A DNA stretch of 8,023 bases from Clostridia bacterium (GCA_026418215.1 JAOABT010000351.1:1-8023); one strand, 5' to 3'. Numbered from the stretch's first letter, positions 1 through 6,490 are shown. A program made the numbers and translations. The notes: generated from the letters alone by a model not told the origin.

Positions 1-189
1 GCTTAAAATTTCATAGCCGGAACCATCGGGCAGCATCACATCTAAAAGCACCATCTCAATGCTGCCGTCAAACAGCATCAAGGCTTCTTTCTTGGAAGCC
101 GCCTTTACCACTGAATACCCCTCGCTTTTCAGGGCATATTCCACGGCAAGGGCCAGGTTAAAATCATCTTCAACCAACAATACCCGCAT
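1..189 (-). CDS. Response regulator, receiver domain (3' part lies outside the window)
   Basis: This is the N-terminal 63 residues of a two-component response regulator, the cytoplasmic protein that is phosphorylated by a sensor histidine kinase. The start ATG at 187-189 follows an AAGGAG ribosome binding site at 199-204, 9 bases away. The protein opens MRVLLVEDDFNLALAVEYAL. It has the acidic pair D8-D9 that binds magnesium and the phospho-acceptor D50 in the motif LLDVMLPDG (48-56), the usual first half of a CheY-like fold. The output domain is not visible; the MLPDGSGYEIL pattern is typical of OmpR/PhoB-type regulators, but that is only a guess. It lies 44 bases downstream of the ComER-like gene on the same strand, with no terminator between them, so the two may be co-transcribed. 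No partner kinase is visible. The family call is firm; the pathway controlled is unknown. Confidence 0.9.
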   Translation of the reverse strand, partial: MRVLLVEDDFNLALAVEYALKSEGYSVVKAASKKEALMLFDGSIEMVLLDVMLPDGSGYEILS

Positions 190-233
190 GAGCCTGCACT
201 CCTTATTCTCTGGAACATTAATAGCAAGTTCGT

Positions 234-1064
234 CTATTTAAACATCTGGTCAACTTTCTCAGCCATAAGACTTCTCTTTTGTAGGGTTTTATCAAAGAGC
301 TCGTCTAATACGTGCGGAAGCTTCTCCTCGAACACTTTGACACCCTCCTCGGTGATGCCGCCCTTGGTGGCGACGCGTTTTACCACACTTTGTGGTGTGA
401 AATGCCGGTCAGCCATGAGTCTGCCGGTACCATAAAGTGTTTGAACCACTAAGCCGGAAACAGCTTCATAAGTCAGGCTGGGATCGTGCCTCATAGCGGA
501 AAGAATAAATTCTTCGATGAAGGACGCAAAAAATCCCGGACCGCAGCTCGTAAGCTCCGTGTACAGAGGCAGCATGGCTTCGTTTGTTTCGCAAACCGTC
601 CCGATGGACATTAAAAGCTGTTTTAAATAGGCCTTATTCTCATCCGTCACTCTGGTACCGTGGCAAAGCAGGGATACCCCTTCTAAAACCTCGGAGACAA
701 CAGTGGGAATGACCTTGGATATTTTTGCCTTAAGCCTGCCTTCTAACGTGTTGATGGGCACCATGCCAGCAATAGAGATGACATGCTGATTGGGCCTTAT
801 GACATCAGTTATGGCTGTCAATACTTCTGAAAAGTCAACCGGCTTAATACAAAGGAACAGAATATCTACTTTTTCGGCTACGCTTCTATTGCTCTCAAGG
901 ATGATGACACCAGGGTGTTTTTCCTTTAGTGAGGCGGCTTTTTCAGGGCTTCTGGTGGATATAAGGATGTTGCTTTCTTCGACCATGTCCCTGGCTAAAA
1001 AGCCATTAATAAGCATGCTTCCCATGCTGCCGTAACCGATAAAACCTAGCACCGGATGGTTCAT
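234..1064 (-). CDS. ComER-like protein of the pyrroline-5-carboxylate reductase (ProC) family
   Basis: A 276-residue cytoplasmic protein with the ProC fold and about the usual ProC length. It has an N-terminal Rossmann domain with the NAD(P)-binding loop G10-Y-G-S-M-G15, the family KP motif at 74-75 (LCIKPVDF), and a helical dimerization domain from about residue 166. ProC enzymes reduce pyrroline-5-carboxylate to proline. Here the conserved MPNTP-type segment reads KVIPTVV (117-123), the SGSGPAY-type segment reads TSCGPGF (172-178), and the C-terminal GGTT-type segment reads KGGITEEG. As I recall them, these variants and the tail resemble Bacillus ComER, a ProC paralogue listed as a late-competence protein of uncertain chemistry. 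The start was chosen because AAAGGAG (1073-1079) sits 8 bases before the ATG at 1062-1064; an in-frame GTG at 1220 would force translation through a terminator hairpin. A true ProC remains possible. No proline or competence genes are adjacent. Confidence 0.8.
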   Translation of the reverse strand: MNHPVLGFIGYGSMGSMLINGFLARDMVEESNILISTRSPEKAASLKEKHPGVIILESNRSVAEKVDILFLCIKPVDFSEVLTAITDVIRPNQHVISIAGMVPINTLEGRLKAKISKVIPTVVSEVLEGVSLLCHGTRVTDENKAYLKQLLMSIGTVCETNEAMLPLYTELTSCGPGFFASFIEEFILSAMRHDPSLTYEAVSGLVVQTLYGTGRLMADRHFTPQSVVKRVATKGGITEEGVKVFEEKLPHVLDELFDKTLQKRSLMAEKVDQMFK

Positions 1065-1072
1065 TTGCGGAG

Positions 1073-1079
1073 CTCCTTT
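1073..1079 (-). promoter_or_regulatory. Ribosome binding site fixing the ComER-like start
   Basis: On the minus strand this reads AAAGGAG, 8 bases before the ATG at 1062-1064. It decides between that start and an in-frame upstream GTG (1218-1220), which has no well-placed Shine-Dalgarno sequence. Proteins of this family begin a few residues before the GxGxMG loop, which also fits the downstream start. Confidence 0.8.
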
Positions 1080-1091
1080 GACTTTTTCTTC

Positions 1092-1121
1092 ACTATCCCA
1101 TATTATGCCACCTAAAGTCAA
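1092..1121 (-). promoter_or_regulatory. Candidate sigma-A type promoter of the ComER-like gene
   Basis: The minus strand has TTGACT (1116-1121) as a -35 box, an 18-base spacer, and GATAGT (1092-1097) as a -10 box. These match the consensus at 5 of 6 and 4 of 6 positions. The site lies just downstream of the terminator at 1146-1176 and upstream of the ribosome binding site, where an independent promoter would be expected. The predicted 5' leader is short. Prediction by eye only. Confidence 0.4.
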
Positions 1122-1145
1122 GTGAGCTTCCGCTAGTATCCGCAG

Positions 1146-1176
1146 AAAAAGCGGGGTATCTACTCCCCGCTTTTTT
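1146..1176 (-). terminator. Intrinsic terminator (GC-rich hairpin with A and T tracts on both sides)
   Basis: A perfect 11-base inverted repeat: AAAAAGCGGGG (1146-1156) pairs with CCCCGCTTTTT (1165-1175) around an 8-base loop. Read on the minus strand, the GC stem is followed by five T residues. It is 190 bases beyond the SLH gene stop and upstream of the ComER-like promoter and start, so it most simply ends the SLH transcript. The structure is symmetric enough to work in both directions. An attenuator role in the ComER-like leader is conceivable, but I see no T-box, anti-terminator or aptamer to support it. Confidence 0.8.
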
Positions 1177-1365
1177 AGTGCCTGATGTAAGGAAACTTGT
1201 TCTAGACTGACAGCCTTCACTCCATTACACTTAACTTTCCCAATCCTTCACACCCGTTTTATCTCCCGCGTCTGCATGGGCCATTTAATCGAAAAACGTT
1301 AAAATCTCGGATGCCTTTAAGGCTGCAGCTATTGTTCGGACTATGGAAGTCTTGGTCAGTAGTGC

Positions 1366-3654
1366 CTAGCGAACCGTAATCATGATGACCTTGCCGCCAT
1401 AATTCAGCGGCTTGTCGAGATAGACGGTCACCTCACGTTGTTCCTCTCCTTTTTTGAGCTCTGAGCTGCTGAGCTTCACCCAATTTGAATCATCTTGTAA
1501 TTTGTATATAACCAGGTCTTTATGGTATGAGTACACAGACCCACCAATACGTATACGAGAAGCATCGACTGCTTGTATTGCTTTGCTGGAAGCGGTAGGC
1601 GTAATTGCATATTCAATGCCGGTTATCGTATTGTTGATCATTCTGACCTTAACAGGCGAATTGATGAAGACACCCACTTGGGATCCTGTATAGGTATAAA
1701 CCTGACCATTAATCAGTACAGAAACGGTTTCAATGGTGCCGGTCGCAGGCGAGTAGCCAGAGTTTTTTTCTACAACCAGTCCATACTTAATGCCATCATT
1801 GAGTGCGTTATCGAAAAGAAGAACATCTATATCGTTGAAATCCCCAGACGTATGAAGGTATCTGACTTTTCCTTCTAACAGATAGCCATCTGAAAGGTCA
1901 CTCCATTTAATAACGGATGCCTGCACCTCACCTGCTGAGTTGGCATCCACAATATTAAACATGGCTGCGTCTCCTGCTACGTAGTAATCTCCCAGCATGC
2001 GGTCTTCCTTGTTGATCCTGTAAACCTTTGTATCAGCGTAGTCAAATTGTGTCAGATCTACTGTGTCATACTCCTTACCTGTTTGTATGATTGAGTACCT
2101 TACTAGGCGTCCCCTAAACTGGTTCATTGATGCATTCGCGCGATAGGTCTTTTTGCTTCCATCGGTGTGGAGCAGGGTCACGTAGTCATACTTGGTGCCG
2201 AAGTCCTCAGACTTGTTGGAATTAAGGGCATACGCATTGACCACAAGCGCATAGCTTTCATTATCAGAATCACCAGCCATCACAAGATCAATGGCCTTCC
2301 CATCGCTTCCCAAAAGCACCTTTGCGGTCTCTCCTACCTGAATGCTGGCTGATCCATTGAGCTTGTCAACTGGAAAGTCCTCAGAGAGGGCAAAGCTCTT
2401 ACCGTCAACTTCGAGGGACTTGGGTGAAACCTTGTTGGGCAGGATGGCAGTGATTTTGCCTGAAACGGTGTTGGAATGCACCAGCACGTAGCAGTTCTTC
2501 TTCCATATATCGGTGACTTCATAGACGACATCGTTGACCTCAATCTGGGATGGGCTCACATATTTTCCCGCCCTATCGATTAAAAAACCGGAGTATTGGC
2601 TTTCGAGCGGGAGCCCCACCATTGCCGATGTAATCACTCTGGGTGTAGAGGTCACAGGATCAAAGAGCACGCCGTATTGGGTTCCGTCCTTATCGGCTCC
2701 GAGGATAACTGAGGAATTGGCCTTTATGGCATTGATGACGGTATCGAAATCCACGGGTCTGCCCTTGTAATAATAGGTAGGATTGGCTGGAAGACTGAAT
2801 TTACTGCCATTATTCAGCGCAGCAGTGCCCGAAGTCATGCTCTTAATAGAAAGCTCTGTAAAGGTCATATTGGCCAGCGCGAGCTTTACCACCTGTCCAT
2901 CCTTCATACGTGCTATGTATTTCTTGCCGGCATCCGGTATTTTAACTCCCGCCGCCATGTAGTAAGCTCCCGAATCTGTCAAAAGCCTTCTGACATCGGC
3001 TTTCGGGCTTATTGTCTTATTGTCAAGGATAATCAGATTCTTGAAAAACGCAAGGGTTTCAATGAATTTTTGACTACCGCCGAAGGTCTTGGTTTCGAGC
3101 ATACGATCAAGCATCACAGCCATTTGCCCCCGGGTCACACCATTATTCGCACTGTAGCTGATGCTCTCAAGGATGCCTAAGTTTTTTAATAACGTGAGAT
3201 AGTTATCGGGATAGGAGCCTGTCACGTTATAATCATCATATTTTAGAAGCTTTCCTATTATTTTTGCCGTCTGCGCAAAGGTCACCTTTTCAGCAGGATG
3301 GAACTTTCCGTCAGGCATGGCAGACATATAGCCAAGCTTTACGGCTGCATTCACATAGCCATTTGAGGCTCTTGTTGCAGGTACATCCGAAAACAGGCTG
3401 CTGTTTTTGAAAAGAGTGACTTTATCTTCCTTACCCGTTAGTAAAATGAGGGCAACAGCCAGTTCTTCGCGGGTTACGACGCGGGTTAAGTCCATTTTAT
3501 CAGGAGCAGTGGCTGTAAAAACACCCAGATCCATCAGGCGCTGCATGCTTCTCTTTTCTGCCGCATCAGTCTGCGCATTAGCTGTGATAGGGTTGAATAC
3601 TGCCACCGTCAGTGCCATGGTGATTACCAAAATAATGGCAAATAGCTTTTTCAC
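1366..3654 (-). CDS. SLH-domain cell-surface protein
   Basis: A 762-residue secreted protein predicted to sit on the cell wall. Residues 1-27 form a signal peptide: KK, a long hydrophobic core, and a likely cut after ANA27. Three S-layer homology motifs follow, at about 35-85, 88-140 and 147-190. Each has a degenerate version of the ITRAE polymer-binding motif: TREE (61-64), TFAQ (125-128) and TRGQ (174-177). SLH triplets anchor proteins non-covalently to secondary cell-wall polymer, often pyruvylated. The remaining roughly 570 residues match no enzyme family I recognise. They look beta-rich, low in cysteine, and carry a recurring motif of the type (I/L)x(V/I)(D/N/G)Gxx(Y/F) at 371, 414, 646 and 701. 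It could be a structural S-layer subunit or an exoprotein. The GTG start at 3652-3654 was chosen because AAGGAGG lies 8 bases upstream and the signal peptide begins there. It is divergent from the LCP gene. Confidence 0.88.
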   Translation of the reverse strand: MKKLFAIILVITMALTVAVFNPITANAQTDAAEKRSMQRLMDLGVFTATAPDKMDLTRVVTREELAVALILLTGKEDKVTLFKNSSLFSDVPATRASNGYVNAAVKLGYMSAMPDGKFHPAEKVTFAQTAKIIGKLLKYDDYNVTGSYPDNYLTLLKNLGILESISYSANNGVTRGQMAVMLDRMLETKTFGGSQKFIETLAFFKNLIILDNKTISPKADVRRLLTDSGAYYMAAGVKIPDAGKKYIARMKDGQVVKLALANMTFTELSIKSMTSGTAALNNGSKFSLPANPTYYYKGRPVDFDTVINAIKANSSVILGADKDGTQYGVLFDPVTSTPRVITSAMVGLPLESQYSGFLIDRAGKYVSPSQIEVNDVVYEVTDIWKKNCYVLVHSNTVSGKITAILPNKVSPKSLEVDGKSFALSEDFPVDKLNGSASIQVGETAKVLLGSDGKAIDLVMAGDSDNESYALVVNAYALNSNKSEDFGTKYDYVTLLHTDGSKKTYRANASMNQFRGRLVRYSIIQTGKEYDTVDLTQFDYADTKVYRINKEDRMLGDYYVAGDAAMFNIVDANSAGEVQASVIKWSDLSDGYLLEGKVRYLHTSGDFNDIDVLLFDNALNDGIKYGLVVEKNSGYSPATGTIETVSVLINGQVYTYTGSQVGVFINSPVKVRMINNTITGIEYAITPTASSKAIQAVDASRIRIGGSVYSYHKDLVIYKLQDDSNWVKLSSSELKKGEEQREVTVYLDKPLNYGGKVIMITVR

Positions 3655-3662
3655 AATAATTT

Positions 3663-3669
3663 CCTCCTT
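3663..3669 (-). promoter_or_regulatory. Strong ribosome binding site fixing a GTG start for the SLH protein
   Basis: The minus strand reads AAGGAGG, 8 bases before the GTG at 3652-3654. An in-frame ATG further upstream (3682-3684) would place this site inside the coding region and add ten charged or polar residues ahead of the signal peptide, so the GTG start is preferred. Confidence 0.85.
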
Positions 3670-3863
3670 GTTATACCGTTGCAATTATCGATGTCATTTG
3701 GCTAAATACGCAGAAGGCACCTTTTCATGCCGGGCCAACTACATAACAATAACATTTGAAATGGCTTTCTCCTCAATTTATACCTGAAAAAAGTGCATTT
3801 GTCTGGCATAATCTTGGAAACTTTTTTTCAAAGTCTCGCTGGAATTGGTTCGACAGGAAAATA

Positions 3864-3878
3864 TAATCTCTAAGATTA
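3864..3878. repeat. Perfect 15-base palindrome, candidate operator
   Basis: TAATCT (3864-3869), three bases, then AGATTA (3873-3878) form a perfect inverted repeat. Such a short symmetric site suits a dimeric DNA-binding protein rather than a terminator, because the stem is AT-rich with no T tract. It overlaps a TATAAT (3862-3867) and lies 23 bases before the candidate -35 box of the LCP gene. No cognate regulator can be named. Confidence 0.4.
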
Positions 3879-3900
3879 GACATATTTTTGCTGTTAATAC

Positions 3901-3929
3901 TTTAAAGTGAGCCTGAATTAGTATAGAAT
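3901..3929 (+). promoter_or_regulatory. Candidate promoter of the LCP gene
   Basis: TTTAAA (3901-3906), a 17-base spacer and TAGAAT (3924-3929) resemble a sigma-A promoter, matching the consensus at 4 of 6 and 5 of 6 positions. It lies about 37 bases before the LCP start codon. In AT-rich DNA such matches are common, so this is tentative. Confidence 0.35.
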
Positions 3930-3966
3930 TGATTTGTTAAAAAAGTATTTTTAGAAGGGCTGAAAA

Positions 3967-4971
3967 ATGGACGGTAAACAAAATAGACATATTGTTAGAA
4001 AGACATTATTGATTATATTAATTGTGGCAGTGAGCGGGGTCATCGTATTGGGAGCGACTCTTTTTTTAAGCATGCATGCCCCCAATGGCAATAAAACGCT
4101 TAATCGGTCAGGCCGTGTCAGTGGTGATGTGGCCGCTATTTCCGACAGCGACAGCAATGTCCCCCAAGGAGCGCCGAAGCATCAGGTCTTTACCTTTTTG
4201 GTTGCCGGCAAGGACAAGGTTGCAGACAACACCGACACCATCATGCTCGTCAAGCTGGACATTACCCATAAAAGCATCAGTATTTTAAACATTCCGCGTG
4301 ATACCATGCTGAAAAATAATTACAAGAACAAAAAGATCAACGCATCCTTTGAAAGAGGCGGAATAGAGCAGTTTGAAAAGGATATTGCCAGTATTACAGG
4401 CTTTTATGTCAATCGCTATGTGATGTTTGACCTGGAAGGGGTGGCGAAGATTATTGATGCCATCGGCGGCGTTGATTTTGATGTGCCGAGAAACATGAAT
4501 TACGATGATCCCGCCCAAAACCTTCATATCCACCTTAAGAAGGGCTGGCAGCACCTGGATGGTGAACAGGCTGTTGGGCTGGCACGCTACCGCCACGGCT
4601 ATAACAACGGAGATATCGGGCGTATCAGCGTGCAGCAGGACCTCATCAAGGCTCTTGCCCGTCAAGCTGTAAAGCCTGAAAACCTCTTAAAGCTACCTGA
4701 GCTTATCAGCCTCTTCAATGAAAACATTACGACGGACATTGATTTCAATGAGCTGACCTGGCTTGCCAATCAGGCCAAGGATATCCCCATGAGCTCCATT
4801 GAAACCAACATGGTGCCGGGTGACGCTGTCATGAAGGAAGGGCTTTCTTATTGGCTCCCCTACAAAAATGCGCTTCTTGAGCTCATTAACGACAAATACA
4901 ACCCGCTGGACGAACAGATTACCGAAAACGATGTTTCCATACCTTCGTATCCTGAAAATGAAGGAAAGTAA
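3967..4971 (+). CDS. LytR-CpsA-Psr (LCP) family cell-wall polymer ligase
   Basis: A 334-residue membrane-anchored protein. It has a short basic N-terminus, one membrane segment at about residues 13-36, a polar linker, and an extracellular LCP domain from about 70 to 225. LCP enzymes transfer lipid-linked glycopolymers, such as teichoic acid or other secondary wall polymers, onto peptidoglycan. Visible family motifs are DNTDTIMLVKLD (87-98), IPRDT (109-113), KIN (123-125), RYR (207-209), and D216 with R219 followed by QQ (223-224). In characterised members the conserved Arg and Asp residues bind the polyprenyl-pyrophosphate head group and metal; that assignment is by family analogy. No extra C-terminal domain is seen. 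AGAAGGG (3953-3959) lies 7 bases before the ATG. It is divergent from the SLH gene and 67 bases upstream of the ferredoxin gene, with no clear terminator between. The specific polymer is unknown. Older annotations often call such proteins LytR transcriptional regulators. Confidence 0.93.
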   Translation: MDGKQNRHIVRKTLLIILIVAVSGVIVLGATLFLSMHAPNGNKTLNRSGRVSGDVAAISDSDSNVPQGAPKHQVFTFLVAGKDKVADNTDTIMLVKLDITHKSISILNIPRDTMLKNNYKNKKINASFERGGIEQFEKDIASITGFYVNRYVMFDLEGVAKIIDAIGGVDFDVPRNMNYDDPAQNLHIHLKKGWQHLDGEQAVGLARYRHGYNNGDIGRISVQQDLIKALARQAVKPENLLKLPELISLFNENITTDIDFNELTWLANQAKDIPMSSIETNMVPGDAVMKEGLSYWLPYKNALLELINDKYNPLDEQITENDVSIPSYPENEGK

Positions 4972-5038
4972 AGCGTAAAAAACCTGAAGCTGGTTATACT
5001 ACGTTAATGGAAAATCTTTATTAAAAGGAGTAATCACT

Positions 5039-5233
5039 ATGGTCGCTAAGATTGACAGAGATGGCTGTATCTCCTGTGGCCTTTGTCCAAGCACATGTCC
5101 CCAGGTTTTCAGAATGGCTGATGACGGTTTAGCCGAGGTTTATGTGGACGAGATCCCCGAGGACGTCGAAGACATGGCTGTGGAAGCTGCAGACGGCTGC
5201 CCCGTAAGCGTCATTCATATCGAAGAAGAATAA
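5039..5233 (+). CDS. Small ferredoxin with a single [4Fe-4S] cluster
   Basis: A 64-residue, very acidic, soluble electron carrier. The motif CISCGLCPSTCP supplies cluster ligands C10, C13 and C16, and the fourth ligand is C54 in DGCPVSVI. C20 sits where one-cluster ferredoxins often have a non-ligand cysteine. The second CxxCxxC set of two-cluster clostridial ferredoxins is missing; the middle of the protein is instead an acidic stretch at 37-52. The size and ligand pattern match the monocluster ferredoxins of anaerobes. AAAGGAG (5024-5030) lies 8 bases before the ATG, and a strong terminator follows at 5246-5283. It could be read through from the LCP gene or have its own promoter; a TATACT at 4995-5000 has no good -35 box. 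No redox enzyme is adjacent, so its electron partner cannot be inferred. Confidence 0.95.
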   Translation: MVAKIDRDGCISCGLCPSTCPQVFRMADDGLAEVYVDEIPEDVEDMAVEAADGCPVSVIHIEEE

Positions 5234-5245
5234 TGTCAATGAAGT

Positions 5246-5283
5246 AAAAGCTGGCTGAAGAATTCTTAAGGCCAGCTTTTTTC
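5246..5283 (+). terminator. Intrinsic terminator after the ferredoxin gene
   Basis: AAAAGCTGGC (5246-5255) pairs perfectly with GCCAGCTTTT (5271-5280), followed by further T residues. The loop itself contains the palindrome AAGAATTCTT (5258-5267), which could extend the stem. It starts 13 bases after the ferredoxin stop codon. The upstream A run could also give weak termination of minus-strand transcription coming from the AraC-type gene. Confidence 0.9.
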
Positions 5284-5501
5284 TTTAGGAAAAAAGCTTA
5301 GAAAACCTGCGAGATATTTTCTTACCATGGATGGCTCTTTTACAAGAATCAAAGGTTTTAATGGTAAAATAAGTCTTCTAGCTGAGTACTTACCAACGGA
5401 TTCTATGGTAATTGGTCAACTAATCAAGTGTTGGCGAGCTTTGGTTTGTGTTCACCTTGGGCTCTTTAGAATTAATTGACCCATTGGCTCATTTCGTTGG
5501 G
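5284..5501. other. Intergenic region without a convincing gene; cluster of TTACCA/TGGTAA motifs
   Basis: About 220 bases between the ferredoxin terminator and the stop codon of the AraC-type gene. A 50-codon plus-strand frame (5327-5479, starting MDGSFTRIKGFNGKISLLAE) is open, but it has no ribosome binding site and no family I recognise; it could be a decayed gene fragment. Within it lie two inverted pairs of the hexamer TTACCA/TGGTAA (5322-5327 with 5362-5367, and 5390-5395 with 5406-5411). No terminator specific to the AraC-type gene is obvious. Confidence 0.45.
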
Positions 5502-6437
5502 CTATTTAACAGTATGCTTTTCCTTGACTGGAACATATATCTCATACTCAGTGTAATCATCCCTGCAGCGCTTGAGATCAATTCTCTCAAGGATAAACTC
5601 ATGAGAAAGCTGATAAGCAGATTGATACAGCCAACGGCAATAAATGAATTCACTAATGGCCTCCAGCTTGAAGGACTGTAACTGGTTGGGCGAATGAAAG
5701 CCGATGTACTTGAAAACGGCAAACTGCAAGGTCGGCACCTTCATCCCGACCATGCCCGGGGGAATATCGGACAGTTCACCCACATCGGCCCCTACAGTAA
5801 GGAACCAATGCTTGTTGGGTTCATGGATGTTTTCCAAATAGAAGTCATAATCCGAGAGTCCCGGCATGAGCTCTGTATAAGAAATATAGATATCGTCATT
5901 GAGCGTATGCCGAATGCTTCCTCTATAGTTAAGAAAAAAATCAGGCCCCATTGTCTTGGGCTCAAGCGGCTGCTTTGTGGCAGGATCGTAGACGGGAGAT
6001 CGTACGCCCACCAAAAAGCTTTCGGGACGAATGACCATTTCGGGCTCAAAAATCAGCCCGTCTCCTACAGGCGTTATGGCCCCGGTGTCGATTTTGTCGG
6101 TAATCTTAATGACTTCCTTTCTGCGCCTCGCTCTTGCAGGGCTGATGTTGAAGGCGTTCCTAAAAGCCCTGATGTAGGACTGCTCGTCAGAGAACCCGTA
6201 TTCGTATGCGATATCGATGATATTCATATCGGTTTTCATGAGATCAAAAACCGAGCAGCTGAGCTTTCGCTCACGTATGTACTTCATAAGGGGCATGCCG
6301 GTAAGCGATGAAAAAACCCTGTGGAGGTGAAACTTCGACAGGTGAAAACGCCTTGATAAATCCTCAAGGGTCATACGTTCCTTAAGGTTGGCTTCTATAT
6401 AACTTATAATTTCTATAATCTGCTCCAAATAAGCCAT
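5502..6437 (-). CDS. AraC-family transcriptional regulator with a GyrI-like effector domain
   Basis: A 311-residue cytoplasmic DNA-binding protein. The N-terminal 106 residues are an AraC/XylS double helix-turn-helix: the first helix-turn-helix is at about 23-42 (TLEDLSRRFHLSKFHLHRVF), and the second, with the family signature, at about 73-104 (IAYEYGFSDEQSYIRAFRNAF, then SPARARR). Residues from about 118 to the end look like a GyrI-like/AraC effector-binding domain. The order (DNA binding first, ligand binding second) is that of Rob- and BltR-like activators, whose effector domains usually bind hydrophobic or drug-like small molecules. GAAGAGG (6444-6450) lies 6 bases before the ATG. Upstream is a good promoter, and 103 bases away is the divergent amylase-lipoprotein gene, the obvious candidate target. 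The ligand is unknown. The helix-turn-helix part is certain; the C-terminal domain is assigned from overall pattern. Confidence 0.88.
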   Translation of the reverse strand: MAYLEQIIEIISYIEANLKERMTLEDLSRRFHLSKFHLHRVFSSLTGMPLMKYIRERKLSCSVFDLMKTDMNIIDIAYEYGFSDEQSYIRAFRNAFNISPARARRRKEVIKITDKIDTGAITPVGDGLIFEPEMVIRPESFLVGVRSPVYDPATKQPLEPKTMGPDFFLNYRGSIRHTLNDDIYISYTELMPGLSDYDFYLENIHEPNKHWFLTVGADVGELSDIPPGMVGMKVPTLQFAVFKYIGFHSPNQLQSFKLEAISEFIYCRWLYQSAYQLSHEFILERIDLKRCRDDYTEYEIYVPVKEKHTVK

Positions 6438-6490
6438 GAGTTACCTCTTCTTAATACAGTCTTTACAGCAAAAAACGCTAATTTTTATCT

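Larger units (their letters stand above)
1065..1365. other. Intergenic region between the SLH gene and the ComER-like gene
   Basis: These 301 bases hold the ribosome binding site, candidate promoter and terminator listed separately. The remaining part (about 1177-1365) lies between the SLH stop codon and the terminator and would be a long 3' untranslated region of the SLH transcript. It contains a short palindrome, GCCTTTAAGGC (1313-1323), but no convincing open reading frame, tRNA or riboswitch pattern. Confidence 0.6.
3655..3966. other. Divergent intergenic region between the SLH and LCP genes
   Basis: A 312-base AT-rich spacer that must hold the promoters for both outward genes. It contains the SLH ribosome binding site, an imperfect inverted repeat at 3785-3830, a perfect palindrome at 3864-3878, and a candidate LCP promoter at 3901-3929. 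I could not find a clear -35/-10 pair for the SLH gene. No coding frame here has a ribosome binding site, and I see no recognisable riboswitch. Confidence 0.6.

Noticed and set aside
1065..1220. N-terminal extension of the ComER-like protein from an in-frame GTG at 1218-1220
   Set aside because: It would run through the terminator hairpin at 1146-1176 and the candidate promoter, has no well-placed ribosome binding site, and adds 52 residues absent from the family. The ATG at 1062-1064 has a clear AAAGGAG.
1065..1365. T-box or other riboswitch in the ComER-like leader
   Set aside because: The terminator suggested one, but no T-box sequence, specifier stem or known aptamer core was found, and a promoter-like pair lies downstream of the hairpin.
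3655..3684. Upstream ATG start for the SLH protein
   Set aside because: It would bury the AAGGAGG ribosome binding site in the coding region and put ten charged or polar residues before the signal peptide. GTG at 3652-3654 fits better.
3407..3787. A 126-codon plus-strand open frame across the SLH gene start
   Set aside because: It overlaps the SLH signal peptide and SLH coding region on the opposite strand, has no ribosome binding site, and its composition is explained by the complement of the signal peptide.
4972..5038. Separate promoter or terminator between the LCP and ferredoxin genes
   Set aside because: TATACT at 4995-5000 has no acceptable -35 box, and the only hairpin (AACC with GGTT) is too weak for a terminator.
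5327..5479. Small 50-residue protein gene
   Set aside because: There is no ribosome binding site before the ATG, no recognisable family, and it contains the inverted hexamer cluster. It is kept only as a description of the gap.
5694..6311. A 205-codon plus-strand open frame
   Set aside because: It lies entirely opposite the well-supported AraC-type gene, has no ribosome binding site and no recognisable domain. It is an antisense shadow.
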